From: Ficedula albicollis
Lineage: Eukaryota; Chordata; Aves; Passeriformes; Muscicapidae
Length of the DNA stretch: 64,000 nucleotides
Direction of reading: 5' to 3'
NCBI RefSeq assembly: GCF_000247815.1
Contig: NC_021674.1
Location: 6,961,738-7,025,737, forward strand
Below the pieces are notes generated by a model, which was not told where the DNA came from, did no database searches, and worked only from the letters and a program-made list of their open reading frames with translations. The position numbers and the translations under genes are program-made. Positions 24,201 through 39,200 of this stretch are shown here, one piece after another. The number at the start of each line of letters is the position of its first letter. Position 1 is the stretch's first letter.

Positions 24201-27200
24201 GAATTTATAGAAAAAACATATTAGCAGTACAGAATACTTTAAAATCAACAGCACTTTGTTTTATTGGAGGTTAAACTGGTTAGATTCATAGAACATTTAC
24301 CACATTACATCTCAGAAGAAGAATTCAAGTAATTATTCTTTCTAAACACATTTTTCAAATGCCAACGACAGCTGAAGTAATTCTCTTCATCCTATGGTTT
24401 ATTAACTTAGCCACTTCTGAGAAGGGAAAGGGCTGCAAAACTACAGTAGTGTGTGCTCATAGTTCTGCCACTTTCTTCCAAAAAAAGAAAAAATCCCAAA
24501 TACTCCTCGGATCAGTGGGGTTGAAAAACCCCAAACAGCACAGAACACAATTCAAACCCATTCATTCAAAATATGCTGTGATTTTAATGTATTTAGTTTG
24601 ACAAAGTTTTGGATAAGCACAGGAGAGCATTTTATGCATTTTTTCAGTATCAGCTTTTATTACAGTTGTACACAAGTGTTTTTCTTCATTTCATTTGAAA
24701 TGTTTATCTTTCATTTAAGGAACTTTTCAATACCAAATATTAAAAAGGCAGAAAGAACCTATAAATGGAATAAATTACTCAACCAAATGCACACATATTC
24801 AGTTATTTCAGGCTTTTTACAGCATAAGGATATGCGGATTAGACAAACAAAATGCATACAACAAAAAGAAACTGCCCTTGGAAATATGCAAATAGTACAC
24901 TAATAATCTAACGTTACAAAGCTATTGTAACAAACTGTGATTCCTTCATGTTCAAGAAGCATCTTTCTAATGGCAGCAATATGGGAGAATGACTACTTTC
25001 ACAAATCCCAGATTTAATTTTTCCCTATTTCTCACAAATTCATTTCAAAAACTGTCTTCTACAATCCCTAAGCTATTAGCCAATGTAGATTTTTATACCC
25101 AGATCCAGGCATTCAAGCTTTCATGTAACTGTCTCACCAGAGTCCCATCACACTGGCATTAAACTAAGGTGGGCACTTTACAGCAGAAGGTGATGGTAAC
25201 CAGTATTTTCAATTTGACTACAATTGTTGCAGCAGCAATGCTGCAGAAATCCACAAAGTGGATGCAAAATCCACAGTGTTGGAAAGGAACAAGCAGGAAT
25301 CTTGGAGGCTTTCAGGAAACAAAAACTTAATCCAGTGGTTAACACGTGCTTTGGGTTTTCCTTCCTCCCTTTTTTTTATTAAAGCTATACCTCAAAATTT
25401 CTCTGTTTGGCTGTGATCTGCTATCTGAAATTCATAGCTTTTAGCTATCACTTACCTAGGGCTTGGCTGATAAAATACCATAATTATTTCAGTCCAAAAT
25501 AATACAGACCCTGGAGAATACAGATCTGGCTTGTAGAAATGCAGGTTTCCTTTAAGTGCTATCAGATGTAGATCATGTTTGATCTACACAGTTGGGTCTA
25601 GACAGTTGGCAAAGAACAATTTGACTGTATTCCCATGCTCAGTTAAGCCACAATGAAGGAAAATGTTAGATCAGCTAACATAACATGCAAAGAGAGCAAA
25701 TCCAGAGCAAAACCTTTTGGTGTTGACTGGCCTATAAAACACAGAATTTAGCAGATTTTTTTTTATAAGCATAAAAATGGTAACTAACTTTTGACTGAGA
25801 TCTAATACAAAGAAAATGAACCATCACAGCAATAAGTCTGGTATAAAAACAGGCGAGTGATTAAAAATTCTGTGATCTTCTCTTAGAGGAACTGTCCCTA
25901 AAACATTCAACAGTGGCTTTAGGACAATCAGTTTTACCTTACACTGAAACGAAGCCAGAGGTGCCTAAAAAGTTGTTCAGGAAAAAAGAGTGAATTGTGC
26001 AAAACTGGTTCTTTCTTCAGGGAAAATGGTTCTTTCCCAAAGCAAAATATGGATCATTACTACTCTAGTCAACAGCCTCCAAATGCAACACCGTGGTGTT
26101 TCATAAATGCATGTTTAATGCATTTTAGACCACAAAATACTTCCACAAAGACAAAAGCTACTGCTACCTGGAGATGCCTAAGATGGTCTGAGCTCCAATG
26201 AAGGCTCTCCAGCAGTGAGATTATTCACAGTGTCTCCATTCTCTAAGGTGCTCACACTGCAGCCTTTCTTCTGCAGGGGTAAGAATGATGCCAGTCTTCC
26301 TTAGCTGGCTGCCAATTTTCTTAATATATTTAGGAACTCACCACTTTTGAGACCTCTGGAATATCTGCTTCAAAATCATTGTGGGCTCAAATTATTACAG
26401 GACAGGAGAGAATCTGAGGAGGCAGGACAGGCCTGACTGGAGTAACCTTGTTTCTTTAAAAAGCTACTACAAAAAAGAGACCTCAGCAGCACAAAAGAAA
26501 AAAACTAAAACCACAGAGGCTGTAACAGATCACTGCCAGTTTAACAAAGTACATATGCAAGACTGATGTTTTCATGTTTAGCCTATCCTAATAAAAATCT
26601 TTTTCACATAACCTCTACTCCCTTTATTCATGTGAGCACTGCTGTGAATAGAAAAAGCATATTAGCTTGAAATTAAAAAGAAACACACAGATATTAAAGA
26701 CCAGAATCTACTCTTTCTTCTTTTGTAGATCTATCACAAAGGAACTTAATCTGATCAGTGCTGAATTAAATAGACACCATTTTCCTGGAAAGTGTGTCAT
26801 ATCCAGTGATAACAACAGTGTAGATAAGCTGCAGAGAAAGGAAGTCAGTTCTACTAGCACAGTACTATAGTAGTTTAATTTGCACAGCACGAAAGTGCAA
26901 TTTGATACTACATCTGTTTGGAAAGACTGAGTACTGCCAGGACTACAGAGATGTTACAACACCGTTCAGCATGCCAATTAATGAGATTAATTTTTTAAAA
27001 AAGAACAAACGAAACCCCCCATTACTAAACTGTCTGAAATAGTTCATGCCTCAAAACTACAGAGATGTTACAACACTGTTCAGCATGCCAATTAATGAGA
27101 TTAATTTTAAAAAAAAGAACAAACGAAACCCCCCATACTAAACTGTCTGAAATAGTTCATGCCTCAAATACTGATACAAAGTTTTGCTCATTGTAACAAA

Positions 27201-30200
27201 AACTGTATAAATAAGCCACAACCAAAGAAGCCTTCCTGAATATACTTGACAGGGACTTTGGACTGTAAATTAAACCACTAAGATTTAAGGCCACATCCAC
27301 GGGACGTTCACAAGGCAGGCAGCTGAGGGGGTGTCATAATCCTTCAAAGACCCCCCAGAAGCCATTCTTGAAGCTAAGTCCCCCCCACCAGGAAAAGGCC
27401 TGGGTTTTCCTACCTAGCCTGAGCGTGTATTAACCCATTGGATTCTATGAAATTTTGGAGGGACCTTTACCACCAAGAAGACCAGCTGGAGAGAATCAAC
27501 AGAGCATCACTGGGATCCATGGAATGGTGATATTTTCTTTATTCTGTCTCTGTCGAGCCCTTTCTCTCTCTCTCTCTCTCTCATATTTACTGTCAAATAA
27601 AACCCATAATATTGTCACTGGCATACGGTCTTGTTTGCACCTTAATTCAGGCAGAGGCATTTCTAAGAACTTTAATAACCATATCATGATATAAACCCGT
27701 GACATAGACCCAAGACAATGTTTCTCATCAGTAGTTTTACATTTACAGTATCATGTAGCTAACAAAAGGTCCACAAATTAAATCTTCTGCATAAATCTAC
27801 ATGCAAAATTCCATTTTATCCAACAAGCTTGTTATCTGAAGCAGAGTTCCATGACAAGAGATTAAAGACAAAGACTGGGAAGAAGTAGAACAAAGAATTT
27901 TGCACATTAAGACAAAATTTTATGCAACAAGTTTGTTTCCCACATATGGGAAATCAATAGACAAAAAGCCACACACAAGAAAAGATCATCCATCTGAAAA
28001 CACTATTAAGGACAATGATGGTTTTCACATGGAAAAGATACAGTAAGCAAGATCCATCATGCTGTTTTCACAGCTGAAGGTAATACTCCACAGGCTCTTC
28101 TGCCATTGACTGCTAAAGATGCTGGATCTTCCCAGAATCATTATTGCAACTTACACAAATTGCAAATTTAGCAACCTCTTCAGGTTTTTAATAATGAAAC
28201 TGGAAGAAAAGACTATATTAACAACAGGAAGAATGCTAGTCAGCCGCAAAAACTGCATAGAAAAAAACCCAAAGGGCCAGCTACTGAATCTTGGCCTGCA
28301 CTGGTGGTCAGCAGTATAATGCCATGTTGAGAGAAAGTGATATTCCAATCTATTCTAGGAAAGGGACATAGCATTGCTCCTGATAAAACAAACAAATAAA
28401 CAATCCTCAACAAACTAGATTTCATGTAGGATATTCTTTTCCATTCTGCACTTTTCCAGAATGCAAGATGCTCCACCCCGTTTCTTGTGTACAATTACCC
28501 TGCCTTTGATAATCAGAGATATGATTTATTGTTTCATCCAAGCTGAACATAGCCACCACTAAGAAGAAGAACCACTGTAATACTTGCTTGGCAGTATTCT
28601 TAGCTGGAAGTAGAGAGTTTGGAGTCTGCCTTATTCAAAACATATTTAACTTACATTTATCCTAGCCCCCTGTTACCCTTAAAATAACACCTTCTGAACC
28701 ATTATCTCTTTGTGACAACCTCACCACACAATCAGAAAAACTCCTGTGCTGTTTCAAGAGGAGATGTTAAAAAAACAGCATTAGCATCAACATAAATAAA
28801 CTTAAAGTTGTCAGGGTACTCCAGCCTAAGCTGAAAAGCTGGTGTTGCCTAATTGCTGTCCATAAAGATGTATCAATTACAGAAAGTGCTTTCTTCTACC
28901 TGCCTTTGCAGCAGTATAAAAGCAGAAAGAACTAACATTTTGAGGTTCAGAGTTTTTTGCAGGGTTGGGATTTTTCTGATGGGTTTCTTAATTGGTTTTG
29001 TTTTTTGGGGTTTTTTTGGTTGGTTTTTTGCAGGGATGGGGGTGGGGAAGGGGACACATACGTGGTTTTTTTTAAATCACTGATCTATTAGGACAACACT
29101 CATCTCCACACAGCATGAATCATGTATATTCTTATGTGTGGTACCATTTATATGAAATGTGTCCTGGGTTGCATCCAAAGCAGCATAGGTAGTGATCCAG
29201 GGAGGTGACTCTGCTTGGGCGAGACCCCACCTGGAGTGCTGTGCCCAGTTCTGAGGTCCCAGCACATCAAGGACATGGAAATGCTGAAGAATGTCCAGTT
29301 GAGGGCCACAAAGATGCTCAGAGGGCTGGGCACCTCTTCCATGCAGACAGGGAGAGAACTAGGGTTGCTCAGCCTGGGGAAGAGAAGGCTCTAGGGAGAG
29401 CTCACTTCACCCTTTCAGTACTTGATGGGGGATGGGGACAGATTATACAGCAGAGCTGCTGCAACAGGACAAGGGGTAAAGGTGTTACACTGAAAGAAAG
29501 TAGATTCAGAATAAATTTGAAGAAGATTTTTACAATGAAGGCGGTACAAATCAGAATTACCCAGAGAGGTGGTGGATGGCCTGTGCCTGGAAACATTCAA
29601 GGTCAGGCTGGATGGGCCTCTGAGTAACCTGGTCTAGACGAAGATGTCCCTGTTCATGGCAGGGGAGGTTGGAACTTGGTGACTTTCAAAGATCCCTTCC
29701 TACCACATTTAGGTAAAACCTTACAAAAGAAAGGCCTTACAAAACTTGGTTCTTGTTACTCTGGCTAAGTGTAGCTAACAGCTAGCCTGATAAATTCCCA
29801 TGAGAAAGGAATTGTAACAGTGAGATTCAGCTTGCATATCAATCTGTTCCTGTGGGAACAGATTGCACCTGTGAGAAGAAAGACTCTTACCCATGAGAAG
29901 TTGGTCTTTACCCAGGAGAGAAATACATAAACATGGTTAGAGAAGAATGTTTTGATGGACATGTACACTAAGCATTACCATATAAACATGAGCTGCATGC
30001 AATAAAGATTCAGCATGGTGCACAAAAAAACAAGTGTCTCTGCTTCTGCTATGACACCTTCCAAGCCAAATGATTCTAGGATTCAGGAGCTTCCTCACCC
30101 AGAAAAACATATGCATTTTACAGCGACTACAGAACAACTTCAGATAGGTTTTATTGCTCACAAACAAGTGACCTGCCTGGCCTTCCTTATGCATTATGAG

Positions 30201-33200
30201 TCTTAAGCAAAATCCTTTGTTGTGCTCACAAATTAAGCAGGAAAAAATATATTGTCCTCCAGGACAGTTCACAAATATTAACTGAATGCAGACTAGGGGG
30301 AGAATATCAATAATTAACCCTCTGTTTATAGTTTTCAATTTAGTAAAACACAAGCACAAAGTGTTCAGGAATTTTATGAGTATTTCACCTAATCTTCTTC
30401 TCAATTTCAAGAGCAAGAGTACTCTTACAATCACACCCAAGAAAGGAAAATTCACAAGAAGTGTTAAATGGAAAAATGGCAATGTATCAAAAAATTGCTG
30501 CATACATTGACAACCTAATAATAATATCCCTACTGTCTGATTTTCAGAAAAGTATGGCAAGATACAAACTGACAAGGAAAAAAAAAATAAGAAGAATGTG
30601 CAATCTACTCCATCATAGACAATCAAGTAACTCTCCAGACTCTCTTTTTTTAAATCTATTTTTAAATTAAGTAAGTTTTACAGGAAAAATCCCTCCTGTA
30701 AGGCAGAGATTTGGCATTATCTGAAAGACAATTAGACTGCTTCAGCTGGGAAATAATTTTAAAGCACACCTTCAACTGGGCCTTGTCCACACCACTGTAT
30801 TTTGCTGTAAATCTGAGAGACTAGTGAGGCAATGCTGAAACAATCTGTCCCACTCTATACTGACTGCAGAGTTAAGGTCGGTGCTATCCAGTATAATGCA
30901 AGTATTCATAACAATATTACAGCACAGTAACATTATCAGTCAGGGAAAAGCCCAGGATAGCTCACCAATAACCAGAGGCAACAACAGCCAGGAACTTTCC
31001 CCAACTCACAGAAAACATAATACTAGCAACTGTCACTGAAAATTTTTAGATTCAATTATTTGAAAAGCTGAAGAAATAGAAAAGTATACTTATACTATGC
31101 TTTTTTTTAATCTTCTTTATTATCCCTATCTGAAAACAGAATATAATTTATTAGCAACCAGCTCACCATCATGAGATCTCTGTAAGTAGCTCAGTAGCAA
31201 AAGAGTAACATCACCTTTGAAGTAGTGTTATTAAACGCACTCCCTGTATTTCAAACATCAATTAACTAGAAATTATTATTACCACCTGTCCAGTCTTTCT
31301 AAATTCTAAAGGATAAAGAGAGATTCCCAAGTAAAACTTGGAAATAAAGCTGCATTATCCAAGGATATAATTCAATTTAAAGCCAATTTTTCAAAAGCAC
31401 ATAGGTGGTCAAATTGCCTCATCTCATACTCAAAACACAGGCCTTCACTATGGAAAAAAAATACAACAAAACACCATCAGTTCTCAGTAAGTTGCTTTAG
31501 GAACAGTGGAAAAATCACTAAAAACAGCTTTTCTACCATAAACATTCTATGTCATTGTAACTGCATAATAAAACTTACTTTCCTATTTTAATTCGGCCGC
31601 TTACTCAGAGGTACTGGCAGAGAACACAAGACATTAATTTCTCAGCCTTTTTATGCTTATATTGATATGATATGAACTCAAGAAATCTTAATTTTTCAGT
31701 TCAAAACGCATTTTTCTCAGGAAAAATAGTTAACTTGTAATTCTGAAGAAAATACAAACATAAAAGTTGCCATGTCATTATTTTGCTTTAGTCATAATGT
31801 TTCTGCAACATTTCAAACAGCTAAAATGAAGAATGATTTGAATTATAACAACTGTATTTTAGAATATACTCACCCTGGATTATAAAGCATAACTGCTGAC
31901 AGATTCTCACAAGACTTAGAAAGATCAGTCATAGACAAACTGAAGGAAGACAGCAGCCCACTCTAACAACAGATCACAAAATAAAAGTATTAGACAAGCC
32001 TTAAAAACTCTTACTTTGACGAAATACTAACTAAACTACATGAAGTAAATGAAAAAAGGCATCATACAATAATAAAGGCATGTCTATATTAGAAATAAAA
32101 TTGTGAAAAGGTTTAAATCTACCAAACACTGATTTAGTCTCACCTTTCTTTTCTCTCTTAGTTTAGCAGCTTCTTTAGGGTGGTTAAAGCGAAACATGTT
32201 GGTTCTTCCAAGTAATATAACAGCACCTGATTAAAAAAAACACACACCACTGACAGACAACATTCTGCAGCTGAAAGTACCATGTAATTTTTCACACACA
32301 CCACTGACGGACAAGATTCTGCAGCTGAAAGTACCATGTAATTTTTCAGACACGCAACACATAAGTAAAGACTTCCATTAAGCAAGAACAAAATGAAAAT
32401 GAATTCTGACAAGTGTATAACCATGCATAGCTACAGCTACCTTAACTGATGCATACAGTGGATTCCTTCCTCTTCCTACTTAAACAAAAACAAAACCCAC
32501 ACATGTTCACACACTGCATGAATGACTGACTCAAGGTCAGGCAGGTTCATGGAGTTCAGTTAAAGAATAAATACAGGGAGAGGAAGCAGCTGCCCAAATT
32601 TGATCCATATACTCTTCAACAGTGACACTTTGGATGCCACCAGCAGATGCAGATTTAACAGGAACACCCATAAACGTGACCAAGAACAAACCTGTCCATC
32701 TTCTACTGATCGCTGGTCAGTTTTGAATCCAGCCATACTAAAAGCTCCAGATTTCCATTATTTGTACTTTAACATTTTCTTCTCCACGTGGAACACTGGA
32801 GTTTATTGTTACTCCAGCATTATTAGACTTTTCTACTCAACAGCTACTTTCTTGAATAATTCATATTGCTCAATGCACATCTATCACTGTATTTAATCAG
32901 TTAAGGTATAGGTCACAAATAAAGAGATTCTGAGCAACTCTTATCATATTTTAAAGAAAATGGTACCAAGATTAATACTTCCCTACTAAGAAGTATATTG
33001 TCAGTGATGTCTCACTACTGTCATAACATGGAAGTCCTCCAAATTCAGCACCTCAGAATCAAGCATTTATCTGTCAGTCGGTACAAAGCATTTTTAGAAA
33101 GAAAAATTATGAAAAAACTGTACTTAAACTCATCATTACAAATTCTTACCACCTGATAATGACATGATGTCCTTAGCAAGGAATGCTTATCTTAAAATCA

Positions 33201-36200
33201 GCTTTATCAACTCAAATTAGGTGATCCAGTTTTAGCAAATAAATGGCAAAAAGCACTACAATCCCTTCTTGCTTTCTACACGCCACCTCAATTTTGGCTC
33301 ACATTTGCAGTTTGCCTTATTAAAATCTTAAAAATAATTACCTTTCATAAATTTGTAAGAAATTCCTTCAGTTACTTTCAAGCAAAGATAAAAACAATTA
33401 ATTGCAAACTTTTGTGACCGCTTCACTAGGTGGAAGCAACATAAACAAATTAATCAAATTTTCAGAATTAATAGTTACAGAAATGTGCCCCTAACTTCAT
33501 GAACTTCAAGGAAGACAGAAGGGAGAGACTTAACAGGAAACACATGAAAATCAGTCTTAAATGATGGGTCATTCAAATAACTCCTAGATTTCTCTTTTAA
33601 GTGCAGAAGCATTGACAGTTTGGCCCAAAACCCTGAAAACTTGTTCTAAAGTGAGGATATATTTAAAGTAAATGACAAACTGTAATTGTGAATATTAACT
33701 CAGTTACCTTCATAAATACTACCATATGTTCTTATGACTAAAAAAATATTGTTAGTTCAGTTACATTTACAAAAAAAACATGTTAGCCAGAAATCAGAAA
33801 TTATCAACGAAATCCACAGAAGGAAGTGGCAATTAATTACTATGCCTCTGATTATTTTTAAACTCCATGACGGTCTAAACATTTAACACATTTTTAAATG
33901 AGCAGCTATTAATGATGAACGGAAACATTTAAATATATCAGCAGTTAATCAGCGTTACCTAAAAGGGGGTATTTAAGGACCCTGGCAATTCATGCTGTGA
34001 GACTAAATGCTAACACAGCTGGGATAAATGGATTGCATGAGTCCTTAAACTAGTGATTTAATCAGTTTTGCACATTTAATGTCACGGTTGCCACCTTCCT
34101 CTCTGACTTACACACACAAAAGGTCAGCTTAGGCAGTTGTTTTTTACAACTGAGCAACCCTAGCAACCCTTTCCCCTTTGAGTTGCAAATTTTTGTCTGA
34201 AGAAATTAGTGAGGGAAAAAAGCCATATTTCCAGTAGTAATATACATCTGAAAGAGGGAAATAGCATCCAAACTCCTCCTTTCTTGTGAGGCACACTGAA
34301 CATTTTCTGCCTGTAAAATGGAGCGGGATAAAGTAAAGATGATTCATCACAACTCAATTTTTATTGTTTACAGTGTTATTTGCTGTTAATGTCAACATTT
34401 CTGTTGATAAGAATTTGCGCATTAGATTTACTCAAACTAAGACCAAGGGGGTTGAGTTTTTTTTCCCCCGCCCTATCTGTAGTAGAAAAAAACCATGTAT
34501 GCCTCTCATTCTGCATGAAGAAATAGGCACTCTAAAAAAAAAAAAATAGTCAAGTCTATCTCTCTACACCAAAACTCCTCGCCTTCTGCCAGCAGCCTTT
34601 ATAGAAGCATTTGTTAAAAGCGCAGAAAGGATGCAAGACTCTCCTTGTTTAACACTGCACTCTTCTTTTGTTAGCCTAAGCTTGCTCTGAAAGCTTCTTT
34701 TCGGGGAAGTAATGTGAGATTGTTTTTCAGCAGCTGAGCTGTGTCCCAGCCTCACTCCTAAACAGGTCTTTTTCAGCTCCTTGCTAATTGGGATGATATT
34801 GGGTGCTCCTGGAATAATAACAGATAAAACTGTTCACTTGTCAGTCAGTCCTTTCCATACCAAAACAAAGTTTCTTTACTCTCAACTGTCCCAGCTGCTT
34901 TTTAATTTCCAGATGTTAAAGCTTTTACATTAAAATTGTACTTCTCTAAACTTCCTAAGGGTTAGCCTCCCCCTTTTTGTCATTTCCTATACCTGCAGCA
35001 AACAGATACTCCAGCTCCATCTCCTGCTGTACAAGAGAATTTGGCAGTAGTATTAAGTAGGACCAACCTGAAACTTGGGGAAAGGGGCAAGGATGTCTCT
35101 GACATTATTTTAGGCCTGTAGAGATCTATATTCTTTTTCTTAACATTACAGCAATCTGGCATGGAATTCACTTTGTGTAAAAACAAACAGAATAAAAGGG
35201 TAGCTGTCAAATCATAACCAAGATTATGAAGTTGCTGGGGTTTAGGATTTTTTCTTTTGTCTCTTTCTCTTAAAGAATTTTCACTCATTTTGTTGCTAAG
35301 AAAACATAACGACCAGTACTCAGGAGAGACAAAAGAAGTTAAGCTCAAGGAAGGAGGGCACTGGCTGCGCTTCTCTTGTCTGAGGGTTTCTCTTGGAGGG
35401 GCAGAGATACCAAAGAATTTTGCTGGGGAAAAGGGGGCTGAGTGCAGCTCCTGGCTCTCTTGGCTTCACAGCAAAATGGTGGAGCTGGTGTTCGGGGGGG
35501 AATGGCGGGGGGAAGGGTAAATTTGTTGCCCCCACCGGAGCACAGTCCTGCCCGGTTTCTCCTGCCATGGGTGAGCCTTTGCTCCTGAGAGCAGCCACTG
35601 AACTAGGACCTTACGGGCACCCTGCCTCACTTGAAAAGGACCCTTACCATCTCTTTGGGTGCCTCAGCTGAAAAGACTGGGGCTCAAGGTGCATCTTTCC
35701 GGCTGTGTGTGGCAGAAGGGCCTCACTGCCAAAGCCCAGATCCGCTGCTTTCTGCCGCTGCCTTGGGCTTTTTCACTGCTCTCTAACCCATACCGCCTGC
35801 CTGCCGGGACACCCCATGGCCCCTGTTACAGCTGTGGAGTTTCTGCTACCTCTTGCTGGCTACTCCAGAGGAGCTCACCCTGCCATTACAGAGGCTGCTC
35901 CGAGGTTCCTGCTGCAGCCCATTTTTGCTCCTCAGCCCGCCCTCCATTGTCCCCGTGAGGGAGAGCCCCGCGCCACAGCGCCCCCTGCTGGAGCCGGGCN
36001 NNNNNNNNNNNNNNNNNNNNNNNNNNNNNNNNNNNNNNNNNNNNNNNNNNNNNNNNNNNNNNNNNNNNNNNNNNNNNNNNNNNNNNNNNNNNNNNNNNNN
36101 NNNNNNNNNNNNNNNNNNNNNNNNNNNNNNNNNNNNNNNNNNNNNNNNNNNNNNNNNNNNNNNNNNNNNNNNNNNNNNNNNNNNNNNNNNNNNNNNNNNN

Positions 36201-39200
36201 NNNNNNNNNNNNNNNNNNNNNNNNNNNNNNNNNNNNNNNNNNNNNNNNNNNNNNNNNNNNNNNNNNNNNNNNNNNNNNNNNNNNNNNNNNNNNNNNNNNN
36301 NNNNNNNNNNNNNNNNNNNNNNNNNNNNNNNNNNNNNNNNNNNNNNNNNNNNNNNNNNNNNNNNNNNNNNNNNNNNNNNNNNNNNNNNNNNNNNNNNNNN
36401 NNNNNNNNNNNNNNNNNNNNNNNNNNNNNNNNNNNNNNNNNNNNNNNNNNNNNNNNNNNNNNNNNNNNNNNNNNNNNNNNNNNNNNNNNNNNNNNNNNNN
36501 NNNNNNNNNNNNNNNNNNNNNNNNNNNNNNNNNNNNNNNNNNNNNNNNNNAGGGGAAATGGCTTTAAAGAGCGAGAAGAGACTTTACTGGGGTTTCTGTT
36601 CTTGTTGTTGTTAACACTGCTATTCTTTATTTGCCTTGTTATACACACACATACCAGCAAAAAACTGTTATTCCATTTCCCATGTCTTTGCCTGAAAGCC
36701 CCTTAGTTTCAAGTTATAATAATTCAGAGGGAAGGGGGTCATATTTTCCATTCTAAGGAGGTTCCTGCCTTCCTTGGCAGACATCTGTCTTTCAAACCAA
36801 GACAGAAGTGGTTGAAATTAATAAAGAATTCTCTTTTCACCACATGGCAATTCTTTAGCAACAAAAACACCATGGGTTTTTCGTGGTGGCTTTGGATTGT
36901 AGTTGAGAAGACATGAAATTAAAACTAAACAATAATCCCCTTATATGTGCGCAGATTTTTTTCAGTGTTCTGCCAGGAAGAAGAAAAGACACTGCCTGAA
37001 AAATGACATTAGGCTAGGTAATACCTTGGTTGAGGTGTGTGGGCTCTGTAATCTGAACACCATTCACAGAACACTGCGCTCCATTCAGTGGGATGAGGTT
37101 CACAGTACCACTGAGATTTTCAAAGATGCAATGCTCACTTTCCAGATCAAGGCCATGAAGAACTAAACACAAAGGAATAAGATAATATAATAAGACTCCT
37201 CACAATCCGTAAGATTAAAATGCTAATAATAATTTATTAAGAACACATTGCACTACATATCAGAGAGTATATTTTCACTCTATTCTGGACAATGTCATCT
37301 GCCTTCCTTTATCACATCCTGCATGCCTTAAATATTTATTGTTTTATTCTAGTGGAAAGAAGTGTGCTCGGTTGGTTTCGTGTTTGGTTTTTTTTTTTTT
37401 CCTGCATGCCTTAAATATTTATTGTTTTATTCTAGTGGAAAGAAGTGTGCTGGGTTGGTTTCGTGTTTGTTTTGGTTTTTTTCTATGATGCTCTTTAGTC
37501 CTGTGTTTTGATGCCTGGCTAGCAAATGTTCCTTTCTTTCCAATAAAAACCAGGAAAGTACAGTTCATATATTTGTAGAAAGAGATTCTTTGACCAGTTC
37601 CTGGAGGAAATAATGAAAACTTGCAGACCTTAAGGGAATCACACTTAAATCTGAAAAGACAGGATGTAAGAGGCTATTGTTGACATAAAGATGGCTAAAG
37701 TAAAGTTCTTATGTCCTTTGACATTCAGAGCTTTTATCAGTCAGTTATATAAAGATGGCTAAAGTAAAGTTCTTATGTCCTCTGACATTCAGAACTTTTA
37801 TCAGTCAGTTATGTTACTTTTCACTTTTTCTTCAAATAATGTGTGATTATGTATACTGCTCAATAACACAAGGCTTGACAAGTTTGGCAGTTTCATGGAA
37901 TTTATTAGAGTAATTTAAATCCAGGCAACTTTTGACCCATGAAAATATACCAAACTAAGTTATGTGACTCTCTGATTCTCACCCAGGAATTAAAAGATTC
38001 AGTTTACTTAATGAAACTGCCTTCCAGGAACTTATGTAAAGCTTATGCGATAGAACATATCAGTTAGTTGTATCGGTAAGAAAACAACAGGAAAACCAGT
38101 AGATTTTTACCAACTTTTTTATGTAATTTTTTAAAATTCAAATCCGAAGTTCTAAGACTACCTTACGTATAACAATGCTGTCATTACACAAAGGTTAAGA
38201 GAACGATTTTGCAGTAATTGTGACAGGTGCTATATGAAAACAAACAGTATTTTTACAGGATGCTGCTTCAAGAAATAAATTGGTAACAAGCATATGAATA
38301 TACTTAAAGCCCACAAGGTATGCTAGAAGTCATGCTCTTTGAAGCAAATCCCATGCAATTCAGCTTTCAGATTTTCTAAAAATTAAAATACACATAAAAA
38401 CTAACTTAAAAGGGAAAAAAACATATGAAGCTTAGTTCACATGTTAGGATACTGGAAGCAGAAAGAATGTAAAAATGTCAATTTCCATACCAATATCCTG
38501 TTCTGTTATAGCATCTTCTCGGCCAACATATGTTTGGCCCTCCTAATTAAGAAAGAAACACACATTATTTCCAGTTGGAATCTCCTTATTTCCCCCACAA
38601 GAATATAATTTATCCTTCCACTTTCTCAGGGTAACCTGAATGAAATACATATTTAAACATATATGAAAAAAAAGGAATCATGTAGCATTTTCAGAATGCT
38701 TTCACAGTCTTTATTTCACAATATTGTAAACCAATTCGAGTTTCAACTGTCCAATGCAGAACCACCTTTGCAGTTTTGAAAAAATCTAGATGTAGATTTT
38801 AAGGTCAAGCTTTATAATTACATGAATAACAAACCAATACACACAAATAAAAATATGAAACACCTATATCTGGTTAACCAGTTGACTCTCAGGGTAAACC
38901 TAAACAGATATTTTAATTCCGTAATTTACAACCTCTTAAGAGCTTTTCTTACTACAGCAGAGAAGCATAAAGAGCTTTTCTCACCATAGTAATGGAATGA
39001 GCACTATATATAGATAGCAAATCAATACTACAATTTTTCTACTGAAAAAAAATCACAAGGCATATAAAGGGTATAGAAACACAGACATGTACTTACCTTC
39101 AAGTGGTACAAGATGATACCAGTACTGAGAAGATCATCATCAATGCCAATGAGATGAGGCAGTTCAGAATCTAACACAACACCTATCCCTTCTTTCCTCA

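Larger units (their letters stand above)
23799..31873 (-). other. KIF16B intron, 8.1 kb, repeat-bearing
   Basis: 23799-26940 and 30060-31873 are AT-rich with no recognisable element. 26942-27167 is a tandem duplication. 27200-27710 and 29768-30056 are LTR candidates. 29158-29705 is a CR1 3' end. A 229-codon minus-strand open frame (30626-29937) is Phe/Leu-rich and is not considered coding. Confidence 0.8.
32227..37024 (-). other. KIF16B intron with assembly gap and GC-rich island
   Basis: 32241-32348 is a short tandem duplication next to the acceptor. 32350-35300 is AT-rich and shows no recognisable element. 35340-35999 is GC- and CpG-rich. 36000-36550 is unknown sequence. 36551-37024 is ordinary intron. 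Confidence 0.85.
37163..38490 (-). other. KIF16B intron, 1.3 kb
   Basis: Contains two short tandem duplications (37318-37470 and 37685-37812). Otherwise AT-rich. Confidence 0.85.

Noticed and set aside
29205..29627. 140-codon plus-strand frame
   Set aside because: Lies in the CR1 3' end and is not the reverse transcriptase frame.
29937..30626. 229-codon minus-strand open frame
   Set aside because: Phe/Leu/Cys-rich translation of AT-rich intron, no domain, and its 3' part lies in an LTR candidate.
35705..36706. Long frames of 242-333 codons spanning the gap
   Set aside because: Most codons are unknown bases; the known ends give no recognisable protein.
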